NCBI GenBank assembly: GCA_041552055.1
Contig: JBFELO010000001.1
Span: 45,625-109,624, forward strand
DNA length: 64,000 bases
DNA from: JBFELO01 sp041552055
Lineage (GTDB): Bacteria > Acidobacteriota > Thermoanaerobaculia > Thermoanaerobaculales > Sulfomarinibacteraceae
Direction: 5' to 3'
Each line of letters begins with the position of its first letter. Positions within the stretch are counted from its first letter, which is position 1. Position numbers and translations under genes: made by a program. Under the pieces are notes generated by a model that saw only the letters and a list, made by a program, of their open reading frames with translations, had not been told where the DNA came from and did not search any database. Shown here one piece after another: positions 42,768 through 51,588 of this stretch.

Positions 42768-45089
42768 ATGGTATATCCGGGAAATCCCGAGCTTTCCGTC
42801 GAGGCCCAACAGCGCGTGATGACTGCCTTCCGCCAAGCGGTGGCCAAACTCCAAGAGGGTCAACACGAAGAGTCGCTGATCGGGCTGGAGTTCGTTCTTC
42901 GCCTCGATCCGACATTCACACCGGCCGTAAATCTTCGTCAGCAGCTCGCCTCGGAAGCCCAGGAGATTGATCTCTCCGGCATCATCGGCCAGCTCCAGGC
43001 CCCCACTCCCGAGACCATTGACGGACTTCTCGTCGAAGCGGTCGAGAGCTTCAATCAGAGGAGCTTCCTCGAGGCCAAGGGCAAGGTCGAGACGGTGCTC
43101 CTCGAGCTCCCGGGGCATCACGATGCGCGCCAACTCCTGACCCAGATCGAGGACGCCCTCAAGGTCGAAAACCAGGTTGGGCAGTTCCTGGCCCAGGCGC
43201 GCGAGGCTCTCGACCGAGGTGACGCGCAGGAGGCGGCCAACTTCGTCATGATGGCTCAGGCTCTCGACCCCCATCACAGCGGGATCGCGCCGACTCTGCA
43301 GGAGATCCACGCCACGGGTGGTGTGCCCGAGCAAGTCACGGCATCACCGGCGCCGCCGAACCCCGCCGACACGGTCGAGTTCGAGACGTCCGACGCCGGT
43401 CCCGTGGAGTTTTCCGTCCAGCCCGAGGTCTCCGCCCCCGACGCGGGCGCGGACGCCGCCGAGGTTGAACACACCGACGAAGGTTCCACCTCCTCCAACG
43501 CGGCGCTCCCCTGGGAAAACTCGGCAGCGGTCGACTTCAGCGCCGTCCAGGACACGGCGGCGTCGGTCACCGAGGCGCAGGCGGACGAACAGCCGCCTCC
43601 GACCCCTGCGCCGAGGGAGATCGAAGGGGACCTGGCCGAGCCGCCCCCCGTCCAAGATGTCGCGGGCCTGTTCGAGGAGGCGTCGGACCAGGCACCGCCC
43701 CCGGTCGCCGAAGATATATCGGATCTGTTCGAAACGGATGCGGCGGCCCCCGCCGTCCCGGATGCCATTCCCGGGGAGCAGCAGGTCCTGCTGCTGATGC
43801 AGGCTGGCGAGGCCGCGTTCGAGTCGGGCGACTACCTGGCGGCCATCGACTCGTGGTCTCGCGTCTACCTGAGCGATCCGACGAACGTCACCGTGAGCCC
43901 GAGGGTCGAGGAGGCGCGACAGCAGCTCGAGGAGATCGAGCGCCGGGTCGAACATCTCATGTTCGAGGCGCAGGAGGCGAACCTCTCCGGAAACACCGAG
44001 CGTGCGCTTGAACTGGTCGGAGAGGTTGTGGCGTTGGATCCCCGGCACGGCCAAGCCGCCGATCTGCGGCGCAGCCTGACAGGTACGCCTGTCGCCGATG
44101 CCGACGACGTGGCGGCCGACGTCGGAGCCATGCCGGACCTGGACGAGGATCTGTTCAACGAAGCGGCGCCCGCGGCTGCGGGCGAGTTGGACGACCTGGC
44201 TCTCGAGTGGGGAGAGAAAAAGGTTCGCAAGGTCCTCGGGTTGCCGGTGCGCACCCTCGCGATCATGGCTGGTGGAGCGGTCGCCGGCGGAATCGTCCTC
44301 TGGCTGGTCGTTGGATTGCTGTCGGGGATGAAGGACGCCTCGAAAGAGGACGTCTACGAACTCCGCGTGCGCGCCGAGGAGCTGTTTCGCCAGGGCGACG
44401 CGGAGCAGGCCCTGCGGCTGGCCCAGGAGTACCAACTCACCGATCCAGCCGACCAGGAGGTCATCGATCGACTCGTGGCCAAATACGAACGTGCGTTGGC
44501 GCCGCCGACCCCGACCCCGATCCCGGCCAACCTCGTCGCCGCCAGGACACTCATGGAGCGCGGGTTCTTCGTACACGCCTACCTGGAGACGATGGACGGC
44601 CTCGCTCGGTTCCCGGAGGACGCCGTGCTGCTCGAGCTCAAGAGCGATATCGAGCACTCCGAACCGGCAGTCTCGGTCCTGCACACGTCGCTGGCAAGCG
44701 CGAAGTACCAGACCGCAGGCGGAATTGCCCGCGATCTCCTGGAGCGGTACCCGCAGCAGCCCGACATCGCCGAGGTCCTCACGCGCTCGCTGTTCAACGC
44801 GGCCCTGGCCGAACTCCGGGTCTACAACCTCACCGGAGCCACCGGCCACCTCCGCGAGCTCGACGAGATCGTCCCGAATGACGAGGTCGTCCAGCGGATG
44901 CTCGAGTTTGTCGAAAAGTACAAGGCACGACCCGTGGACATGCAGCTGCAGGTCTTCATCGGCAGCATCGAACCGCGCCGACGCAGCGATCTTTTGGCGG
45001 CCGACCAGCCGCGAGATCCGCTCGCCACCGAAACTGCGACCGCTGCGGCCCCCGAGCCCACGGTCCCCGCTGTCGAGGAGGCCACATGA
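42768..45089 (+). CDS. TPR protein with central membrane helix and acidic linker
   Basis: A 773 aa protein from ATG 42768. The N-terminal 180 residues are helical repeats of TPR type (FRQAVAKLQEGQHEESLIGLEFVLRLDP, FLAQAREALDRGDAQEAANFVMMAQALDP). A long Glu/Asp/Pro/Ala-rich linker (about 185-335) follows, then more TPR-like repeats (AGEAAFESGDYLAAIDSWSRVY). One transmembrane segment (about 495-517, TLAIMAGGAVAGGIVLWLVV) precedes a second TPR region. One TPR part thus faces the cytoplasm and the other the periplasm, suggesting a scaffold. No enzyme motif is visible, and the specific role is unknown. Four-base overlap with the next gene. Confidence 0.78.
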   Translation: MVYPGNPELSVEAQQRVMTAFRQAVAKLQEGQHEESLIGLEFVLRLDPTFTPAVNLRQQLASEAQEIDLSGIIGQLQAPTPETIDGLLVEAVESFNQRSFLEAKGKVETVLLELPGHHDARQLLTQIEDALKVENQVGQFLAQAREALDRGDAQEAANFVMMAQALDPHHSGIAPTLQEIHATGGVPEQVTASPAPPNPADTVEFETSDAGPVEFSVQPEVSAPDAGADAAEVEHTDEGSTSSNAALPWENSAAVDFSAVQDTAASVTEAQADEQPPPTPAPREIEGDLAEPPPVQDVAGLFEEASDQAPPPVAEDISDLFETDAAAPAVPDAIPGEQQVLLLMQAGEAAFESGDYLAAIDSWSRVYLSDPTNVTVSPRVEEARQQLEEIERRVEHLMFEAQEANLSGNTERALELVGEVVALDPRHGQAADLRRSLTGTPVADADDVAADVGAMPDLDEDLFNEAAPAAAGELDDLALEWGEKKVRKVLGLPVRTLAIMAGGAVAGGIVLWLVVGLLSGMKDASKEDVYELRVRAEELFRQGDAEQALRLAQEYQLTDPADQEVIDRLVAKYERALAPPTPTPIPANLVAARTLMERGFFVHAYLETMDGLARFPEDAVLLELKSDIEHSEPAVSVLHTSLASAKYQTAGGIARDLLERYPQQPDIAEVLTRSLFNAALAELRVYNLTGATGHLRELDEIVPNDEVVQRMLEFVEKYKARPVDMQLQVFIGSIEPRRRSDLLAADQPRDPLATETATAAAPEPTVPAVEEAT

Positions 45090-45589
45090 CGGGCACCGGA
45101 AATGAGGGTCCCGAGGCCTGGGACCAGATTCGCGAACCGGCGCCCGACTTGGACATGGAGCCGGTCGAGCTCGAACCGCGGCATGTGCCGCTGGAGCCTT
45201 CGCGCCTGTCGCTCATCGGCGGCGCCTGGGGCGATCTGGTGGCCATACTCGGCGTCTGTACGACGACCATCATCACCCTCGCGATACTCGGCTACGGCGC
45301 AGACTTGGCGTCCTTGCCCTGGGTGCTGGCAGTGGGCGTCGCCTGGTGGACGGCCGCCGCAGCGATCCTGTTGGTGGTCCGGCAGGGAACGCCCGGCATG
45401 CTGCTCTCGGGGGTCGTGTTCGAGGACACCGTGCCCCGCGACAGGGTCGCGTTGGTCGTGCTCGCCGCGTTGGCCGTGTGTATCACGCTCGGTGTGCCCG
45501 CGCTACTCGGCGCTCACGCATCCCCACTGCGACTCGCCGCGGGCGTCGACGTCGTCTCCGCCGCCGGCCTCGACGATCAGCCCGCGTGA
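45086..45589 (+). CDS. Small RDD-like membrane protein
   Basis: A 167 aa protein with an acidic soluble N-terminus (about 1-40) and three to four hydrophobic segments. RQGTPGMLLSGVVFEDT resembles the RDD-family GxTPGKxLxGLRV motif, but the match is loose. The ATG overlaps the stop of the TPR-protein gene (ATGA), which makes it a likely membrane partner of that protein. Confidence 0.6.
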   Translation: MTGTGNEGPEAWDQIREPAPDLDMEPVELEPRHVPLEPSRLSLIGGAWGDLVAILGVCTTTIITLAILGYGADLASLPWVLAVGVAWWTAAAAILLVVRQGTPGMLLSGVVFEDTVPRDRVALVVLAALAVCITLGVPALLGAHASPLRLAAGVDVVSAAGLDDQPA

Positions 45590-45594
45590 CGGCT

Positions 45595-45786
45595 TCACGC
45601 CCGCTGGCGCTTGAACACCATACCGATGTGATCGGTGGCCCCGGTCTTGAAGTTGATGGCGGTGATCGCCACCAACTCCCAACCGTCCTCCCCCTGCTCG
45701 TTGAGCTGTGTGGCGTAGTTGGGGTCGAGGCGGTAGTTCTCCGATCGGATGTTGATGATCTTGTACTCCCAGCGCACCGTGTCCAT
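45595..45786 (-). CDS. DUF4177-like small protein
   Basis: A 63 aa protein from ATG 45786 with AGGGAGGGAGG upstream. WEYKIINI ... LNEQGEDGWELVAITAINF is the DUF4177 pattern of small beta-alpha proteins. Convergent with the RDD-like gene. Function unknown. Confidence 0.8.
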   Translation of the reverse strand: MDTVRWEYKIINIRSENYRLDPNYATQLNEQGEDGWELVAITAINFKTGATDHIGMVFKRQRA

Positions 45787-46070
45787 TCCGGCCTCCCTCC
45801 CTGGTCTCGAGCCCACCCCGCCCGCAACTGCGTGTCCCCCCACGACACCGCGGCTCACTCCAGGTTCTCACGACGTCGCTGCGACAACACGCGCCATCGG
45901 ACTGCGGACTGACGGAATCGGCGCATTGTACCATCGGAGGGAAGGGGTCCGTGGACAGGCGTGCGCGCCATTCGACACTCGAGCCAGATGATCCGTGCCG
46001 CAGTCGTGCTCCGGTTTCGAAATCTGACCGGTCGGCTGCCGGCTCGCGCCGGCTCGCTCGAGAGCGGACG

Positions 46071-47009
46071 ATGAACGGCGACCAGACCCGAGCCGTCATC
46101 GACCACGACGGGCAATGGCACCGGGAGGGCTTCCTCGAACATCTCGAGTGGGAGCGAGACCTCGCGGCAGCCACCCTGGTCGCCTACCGTCGCGAGGTGA
46201 CCGGAGTCATCGACTTCCTGGTCGTCGAACTGGGCCTGGACACGCCGACCCAGGTGGACACGGGAGCTCTGAGGTCCTACCTGGCCCATCTGCACGGTCG
46301 ACGGCTGTCGGCCCGATCCGTCGCACGTGCGCTTGCGAGCGTTCGCACCTATCTGTCCTACCTGGTGACCGAGGGCCTCCTGGATTCGAACCCGGCGGAT
46401 GGCTTGGCTCACGTGCGAACCCCTCGCCGAGTGCCCGAGATTGTCGATCGTTCCGCCGTCGAACAGCTCCTCGAGAGCTGCCCTGCGACACCGCCGGGGA
46501 CGCGAGATCGTGCCATCCTCGAACTGCTGTACGCGGCGGGGCTTCGCGTCGGCGAACTCGTGGCCCTCGATCTCGCAGACGTCCAGCTCGACGAGCGGCT
46601 GTTGCGCGTGCGTGGCAAGGGTCGCAAGGAGCGCCTGGTCCCGTTCGGACGGCAGGCGCGGGACGCCCTGCAACGCTATCTTCCCGCGCGGGCCTCGTGG
46701 CGGCACGGTCGAGAGGCCACCGACGAAGCTCTGTTCGTCAACCAACGTGGCGGCCGGCTCACCGACCGCTCGGTGCGGAGAATCCTCGACGCGGCAGTGT
46801 CCCGGACAGCGGATCTTCACCACCTTCACCCGCACGCCCTCCGGCACGCCTTTGCGACCCACCTGCTCGAGGCCGGGATGGACCTCCGGGTGATTCAAGA
46901 GTTGCTGGGCCACAGCTCACTGTCGACAACCCAGGTCTACACCTCGGTCGATCTCGCTCACCTGATGGCCGTCTACCGCAAGAGCCATCCTCGCGCGGAC
47001 GGCGAGTGA
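46071..47009 (+). CDS. xerC: XerC/XerD-type tyrosine recombinase
   Basis: A 312 aa site-specific recombinase that resolves chromosome dimers. The N-terminal SAM-like domain has FLEHLEWERDLAAATLVAYRREV. The catalytic domain shows the Arg (AAGLRVGELVALDL), Lys (GKGRKERLVPF), HxLRH-type motif HPHALRHAFATHLLEAG, GHSSLSTTQVYT and the nucleophilic Tyr. ATG 46071 is chosen; a GTG at 45951 with a strong GGAGGG site would add 40 residues unlike the family. XerC or XerD cannot be distinguished here. It lies near the origin region, away from where dif would be. Confidence 0.9.
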   Translation: MNGDQTRAVIDHDGQWHREGFLEHLEWERDLAAATLVAYRREVTGVIDFLVVELGLDTPTQVDTGALRSYLAHLHGRRLSARSVARALASVRTYLSYLVTEGLLDSNPADGLAHVRTPRRVPEIVDRSAVEQLLESCPATPPGTRDRAILELLYAAGLRVGELVALDLADVQLDERLLRVRGKGRKERLVPFGRQARDALQRYLPARASWRHGREATDEALFVNQRGGRLTDRSVRRILDAAVSRTADLHHLHPHALRHAFATHLLEAGMDLRVIQELLGHSSLSTTQVYTSVDLAHLMAVYRKSHPRADGE

Positions 47010-47025
47010 GATCCGTCACCCGTCG

Positions 47026-47256
47026 TCAGACCTTATCGGGCCGCGCCACCAGCACCCTGCTGTCAGGGCGGCGGCAGACGACCCTCCAGTCGGTGCCGCA
47101 GTGCCGGAAACGGGATCCGAGCGATAGCGGGAGATCGGTTTCGACCACGATCACCATGGCGGCGGCGCCCGCGTCGGCGATCACCACCGTCGCTCGCCGC
47201 CTCGCTTCGCTCGGAGGCACCGCGTCTCGCGGTTGCGGACACGTCTTCAGATCCAT
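47026..47256 (-). CDS. Small hypothetical protein
   Basis: A 76 aa frame with GGGAGG eight bases before the ATG and a TATATA box just upstream. It contains a hydrophobic strand-rich centre (ATVVIADAGAAAMVIVVE) and a C-terminus DWRVVCRRPDSRVLVARP, giving the look of a small beta barrel. I do not recognise a family. Support is the ribosome binding site and its fit in the xerC-trmFO gap; it could be spurious. Confidence 0.45.
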   Translation of the reverse strand: MDLKTCPQPRDAVPPSEARRRATVVIADAGAAAMVIVVETDLPLSLGSRFRHCGTDWRVVCRRPDSRVLVARPDKV

Positions 47257-47354
47257 GGCTTCGGCCTCCCATATATAGAGACGCTCGAAAACCGCAAAAA
47301 GTTCAGATCCCGACCGGCGTGCTCAATATTGCCGCTCACGCGGCGGGACGGCGG

Positions 47355-48674
47355 TCACCTGGGTCCAGCCCAGGCACGGACCCGTTCAAGCGCCATCGCG
47401 GCCTGCCTCGCTCGGCGCTCCCGCCGCCCCCGCACGGCCCGCAACTCGGGGGCACACTCGATCAGTCCCCACGTGATGTTGGCGGGCTGAAAATCGAGCG
47501 GCGATCGTCCCGTGAGGTGCCGAATCAGGCCCCCCAGGGCGGTTCCCGGGGGTGGGCTCGTCGGCGTCTCACCCGCCGTGCGGGCGACGATGTCGCGCCC
47601 AACCAACAGCCCGGTGGCCGCCGACTCGACGTAGCCCTCGACACCGGTGATCTGGCCAGCGAGCCACACCCAGGGCACCTCGCGCAGCCGCAACGACTTG
47701 TCCAGATGGCGCGGCGCGTTGATGAAGGTGTTGCGGTGGATCATGCCGTAGCGCACGAAGCGAGCGTTCTCCAGCCCCGGAATCGTTCGAAAGATACGCC
47801 GCTGCTCGGCGACCTTGAGCTTCGTCTGAAAGCCCACGAGGTTCCAGTGCTCCGCCGCGAGATCGTCTTGTCGCAGCTGCACCACTGCCCACGGTCGCCT
47901 GCCGGTTGCCGGATCCACCAGCCCGACCGGTTTCATCGGGCCGAAGCGCAGAGTGTCGCGACCGCGCTCGGCCATGATTTCGATCGGGAGGCAGCCTTCA
48001 AAGTAGCGGATGTCCTCGGCCTCGAACCGCTTGAACGGCTCCGCCTCCGCGGCGATGAGATCTGCCACGAAGATCTCGTACGTCTCGCGGTCCATGGCTG
48101 CGTTCAGATAGTCGGTCGAACCGCCCTTGCCGTAACGTGAGCCACGAAAGAGCCTGTCGTGATCGAGCGAGTCGGCGGCCACGATCGGTGCGACCGCGTC
48201 GTAGAACGCCAACGCGCCCTCGCCTAGTGCCTTCTCCAGCGCGCCGTGGAGCGCGGGGGCGGTCAGCGGACCGGTCGCGATCACGGCGGGACCGTCGGGG
48301 AGCTCGACGACTTCCCGTCGCTCCACCCTGATCAGGGGATGGTCGCAGACCGCCGCAGTGACGGCCGTCGCGAACTCCTCGCGATCGACAGCCAGGGCGC
48401 CGCCCGCCGGCACGGCAGCCGCGCGCGCACTACCGACGATCAGCGAGCCCAGCTCCTCCATCTCACGCTTGAGCAGCCCCACCGCGTTGGTGAGGGAGTC
48501 ACCCCGAAGGGAGTTCGAGCACACCAACTCGGCCAACCGATCGCTCTGGTGGACCGGCGTCGGACGAACCGGTCGCATCTCGACCAGCACGACCTCGACA
48601 CCGCCCTCCGCCAGCTGCCACGCCGCCTCGCATCCGGCGAGGCCGCCGCCGACGACCAGAACTCGCTTGCTCAC
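47355..48674 (-). CDS. trmFO: TrmFO, folate/FAD-dependent tRNA m5U54 methyltransferase
   Basis: Methylates U54 in the T-loop of tRNAs using methylenetetrahydrofolate and FAD (439 aa from GTG 48674, with TGGAGG four bases upstream). The FAD dinucleotide-binding motif VVGGGLAGCEAAW is N-terminal, followed by PVHQSDRLAELVCSNSLRGDSL, GRDTLRFGPMKPVGL and FQTKLKVAEQRRIFRTIPGL, all TrmFO signatures. Follows dprA by 19 bases, as in several phyla (dprA-topA-trmFO-xerC-hslVU clusters are known in Gram-positives; parts of that set are scattered in this window). Confidence 0.96.
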   Translation of the reverse strand: MSKRVLVVGGGLAGCEAAWQLAEGGVEVVLVEMRPVRPTPVHQSDRLAELVCSNSLRGDSLTNAVGLLKREMEELGSLIVGSARAAAVPAGGALAVDREEFATAVTAAVCDHPLIRVERREVVELPDGPAVIATGPLTAPALHGALEKALGEGALAFYDAVAPIVAADSLDHDRLFRGSRYGKGGSTDYLNAAMDRETYEIFVADLIAAEAEPFKRFEAEDIRYFEGCLPIEIMAERGRDTLRFGPMKPVGLVDPATGRRPWAVVQLRQDDLAAEHWNLVGFQTKLKVAEQRRIFRTIPGLENARFVRYGMIHRNTFINAPRHLDKSLRLREVPWVWLAGQITGVEGYVESAATGLLVGRDIVARTAGETPTSPPPGTALGGLIRHLTGRSPLDFQPANITWGLIECAPELRAVRGRRERRARQAAMALERVRAWAGPR

Positions 48675-48693
48675 TGAACCTCCACCCAGCAAC

Positions 48694-49773
48694 TCACCCA
48701 CCCGCGAGCGGAATTCCCCGGACCAGGGAGTAGCGTCCATCCGACTGCCGCTGAACGAGCCCCTCGAGCTCCCACTGCAACAACTGCTGCAGGACTTCTG
48801 CCACCGGCCGCTCGGCGCGCGCGGCGAGTTCGTCCGCGGTGACGGTCTCGCCGGCCTTGAGCAGCCGCCGCAGTGCGTCCCCACCGACAACCGGTTGCTC
48901 GGCGGCAGGCCGCGAGGAAACCTCCAGCAACTGCAGAACATCGTTCGGGTTCAGCAACGGCCGCGCACCGAGGCGCAGTAGCGTGTTCGGGCCGATTGAG
49001 AGGTCGGAAAAGATGCTGCCGGGCACCGCAAAGACCTCGCGTCCCTCGTCGACGGCCAGACGTGCGGTCACCAGCGCACCCGATCGCGCGGCCGCCTCGA
49101 CGACAACCACCGCATCGGCGACTCCTGCCAGCAGGCGGTTGCGCTCCGGAAAGTGATGCTTGCGGGGCGGTGTCCCCGGAGGGTACTCGGTCAGGAGTGC
49201 CCCGTGGCCCGCGATGTCCTCGGCGAGCCGTCGATGTTCGGGCGGGTAGACCCGGTCTGGACCCGTTCCCCACACCGCCCAGGTCTCGCCGGCACACGCC
49301 ACCGCACCCTCGTGTGCCGCCGCATCGACCCCGCGCGCCATGCCGGACACGACCACGACGCCGGCGCGGGCCAGCGCCTCTGCCAACAGGCGCGCCACCT
49401 GTCGGCCGTAGGCGGTGGCGCGCCGCGAGCCGACCACCGTGACCCTTCGTCCCGACTCCAGACGACCGCGCACAAACAGGCCGAGCGGTGGATCGGCGGT
49501 TGCGGCCAGGAGGTCCGGAAACTCGTCATCGGCGGGAACGATCCACCGCCAACCCGCTCGTTCGACCCGGTCGATCACGGCCGGGACCTCCGCCGCGATC
49601 AGGGGCCGAGCCGACCGCACCAGCGCGCGCGGCACGCCGCGTTCCAGGAGCCCATCGAACAGCGGTCCCTCTGCGCCCGCCTCCGCCACCCACCGCCGAC
49701 ACCGGCTGCCGCCGCCGGCCAGCAGCAGCGCGAGTCGCTCGTGTGCCTGTCCGCGGTTGGTCGCCACGGCCAC
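48694..49773 (-). CDS. dprA: DNA-processing protein DprA
   Basis: Loads RecA on incoming single-stranded DNA during transformation (359 aa, GTG start). The Rossmann-like core shows VVGSRRATAYGRQVA, SGMARGVDAAAHEGA, TEYPPGTPPRKHHFPERNRL and AARSGALVTARLA. The C-terminal 60 residues form the DprA winged helix. Only weak ribosome binding site. Confidence 0.96.
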   Translation of the reverse strand: MAVATNRGQAHERLALLLAGGGSRCRRWVAEAGAEGPLFDGLLERGVPRALVRSARPLIAAEVPAVIDRVERAGWRWIVPADDEFPDLLAATADPPLGLFVRGRLESGRRVTVVGSRRATAYGRQVARLLAEALARAGVVVVSGMARGVDAAAHEGAVACAGETWAVWGTGPDRVYPPEHRRLAEDIAGHGALLTEYPPGTPPRKHHFPERNRLLAGVADAVVVVEAAARSGALVTARLAVDEGREVFAVPGSIFSDLSIGPNTLLRLGARPLLNPNDVLQLLEVSSRPAAEQPVVGGDALRRLLKAGETVTADELAARAERPVAEVLQQLLQWELEGLVQRQSDGRYSLVRGIPLAGG

Positions 49774-49831
49774 TATGGTAGCGACTCCGAGGCCACGGGA
49801 GCGGCTCGGTCGCTTCGGTTATACTTCCGGG

Positions 49832-50611
49832 ATGCAGTTCCGCGTTCTCGGTAGTTACGGTGGAGACAGCCCGACTCACCGTATGACCTCATTCCTCATC
49901 AACGGATCGGTCGCGGTGGACGCCGGCGCCATCACGCGAGCACTGGAAATCGAGGAACAGCGCGCCATCCGGCACGTCCTCGTGACCCACACCCATATGG
50001 ACCACACGGCATCGTTGCCGTTTCTGATCGAGAACACCTTCGGCGCCGACACCGAGCCGGTCTCGATCTACTGCACCAGGGCGGTATTGGCGGGCGTACG
50101 CAAACACCTGTTCAACAACGACACGTGGCCGGACTTCTCACGACTCCCAAACAGCCGCTACCCGTCGGTCCGATTCGAGGTGATCGAGGCGGACCGTCCG
50201 TTCGTGATCACCGGCGCCCGGGGAGGTGATATCGAGGTGACCGCGATTCCGGTGCACCACATCGTCCCCACCACCGGCCTCCTGCTCCGTCAGGGCGGCA
50301 CGAGCACCCTGTTCACCTCCGACACCGGACCCACCGAGCACATCTGGCGGGTGGCCAACCGGACCGAGGACCTGGCTGCGGTGATCACCGAGTGCTCGTT
50401 CCCGAACCGCCTCCAGGAGATCGCAGACGTCAGCCTCCACCTCACGCCCCAGACCCTCGCCGTCGAACTCGCCAAGCTCGAGCGCCGGGTCCCCGTGTAC
50501 CTGTACCACTTCAAACCGCCGTACGTCCAGGAGCTCCGTGAGGAGCTGGCGGCCACGGATCTGCCGCACCCGGCGAGCGAGCTCGAGCAGGACCGTACCT
50601 ACTGGCTGTGA
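49832..50611 (+). CDS. MBL-fold hydrolase, cyclic-nucleotide phosphodiesterase-like
   Basis: A 259 aa metallo-beta-lactamase-fold protein. Metal ligands are visible in THTHMDHTASLPF (HxHxDH), in PVHHIVPTTG, in TSDTGPT (Asp) and in the C-terminal YHFKPPY. The HTASLPFLIEN stretch and overall size resemble class II 3',5'-cyclic-nucleotide phosphodiesterases (CpdP-like); the substrate is unproven. Divergent from dprA; its 3' end overlaps the convergent unknown gene by 13 bases. Confidence 0.75.
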   Translation: MQFRVLGSYGGDSPTHRMTSFLINGSVAVDAGAITRALEIEEQRAIRHVLVTHTHMDHTASLPFLIENTFGADTEPVSIYCTRAVLAGVRKHLFNNDTWPDFSRLPNSRYPSVRFEVIEADRPFVITGARGGDIEVTAIPVHHIVPTTGLLLRQGGTSTLFTSDTGPTEHIWRVANRTEDLAAVITECSFPNRLQEIADVSLHLTPQTLAVELAKLERRVPVYLYHFKPPYVQELREELAATDLPHPASELEQDRTYWL

Positions 50612-51588
50612 TCCTCGGATCCCGCACCGCCGAGGGCCACCAGATCCCCGTTCAACTCGAACGCCAGCCTCCCTCTCAACGAGTGGGTCAGCGGATCGAC
50701 GTCGGGACGCAGGGTCGCGGTCAGGGCGACCGTCCGATCAGACATCGACAGCGCCAGAGATTGAAACGGATATCTTCCCTGCCAGACGAGCACCCGCCAA
50801 CCGTAACGCTCCTGGATGATGTTGAAGCAAACCTCTTGACCGCCGTCCATCTCCACCGTTAACTGGTCTCCCTGGACTGCGGTCCGCACCACCCCCGCCT
50901 TCTTGGCGAACAGGCGTTCCGGATCGCGCCAACCGTCCCCCACGACCAACTCCCGCAGTCGGCGAACCTCGACCTCGGCTGGCTCGGCTGCCGCTCCGTC
51001 CACACAGAGACCGTCGACCACGACCGGGTCCACCCGCCTCGCTCGGATCAGCAGCCGCTCCAGCGCTGACGATGACGCGGGTAGCCGCATCACCGAGAAG
51101 AGATCTTCGATCTCGATCCGCCCGTCGCGCACCAGGTACCTTGCGGCATCGTCGAACCACAGCAGATCGAAGCGGGACCCCACGTCCAGTTCGGTGGTGG
51201 CGGTCGTCAGCAGCGGCCGTTCGCGACCGACCGCCTCGCGATGCACCACGCCATCTCGCAAGCGATAACAGCCGTCCGGCCCTTCGACCTCGACGCCCCT
51301 CAACACAACGGGTACCGCGGGAGCCAACAGCCAACCCCCGCTGATCATGTACGGCCACGGGCCACCGAACGCTGTGCCGCGGCCAGTGTCGCCCCGGATC
51401 AGTGTGGACATCACCCGGATGCATTCCGCGGCACCGGCGAGCCAGCCCGATTCGAGCGCTGATGCGGCATCCCGCTGGCTGGCGACGCTTTCGAAACGGA
51501 GCGGCAACGCGCGCACCACAGCGGCTGCCTGCGCGGCCGCTGGCTGGTCGAGCGCTATGCCGGCACGTTCCAGCAGCTCCCGTTTCAC
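50599..51588 (-). CDS. Hypothetical protein downstream of a crotonase
   Basis: A 329 aa soluble protein that I do not recognise. No signal peptide or membrane helix. The N-terminal part is helical and alanine-rich, the remainder strand-rich, with Trp-containing stretches (GGPWPYMISGGW, YGWRVLVWQGRYPF). Its ATG overlaps the crotonase stop by four bases, tying it to the pdxS-pdxT-crotonase transcript. Codon usage looks like its neighbours. Confidence 0.7.
   Translation of the reverse strand: MKRELLERAGIALDQPAAAQAAAVVRALPLRFESVASQRDAASALESGWLAGAAECIRVMSTLIRGDTGRGTAFGGPWPYMISGGWLLAPAVPVVLRGVEVEGPDGCYRLRDGVVHREAVGRERPLLTTATTELDVGSRFDLLWFDDAARYLVRDGRIEIEDLFSVMRLPASSSALERLLIRARRVDPVVVDGLCVDGAAAEPAEVEVRRLRELVVGDGWRDPERLFAKKAGVVRTAVQGDQLTVEMDGGQEVCFNIIQERYGWRVLVWQGRYPFQSLALSMSDRTVALTATLRPDVDPLTHSLRGRLAFELNGDLVALGGAGSEDHSQ

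Noticed and set aside
45951..46070. N-terminal extension of xerC from GTG 45951
   Set aside because: The ribosome binding site is good, but the 40 added residues are unlike XerC/D; kept as an alternative in the gene entry.
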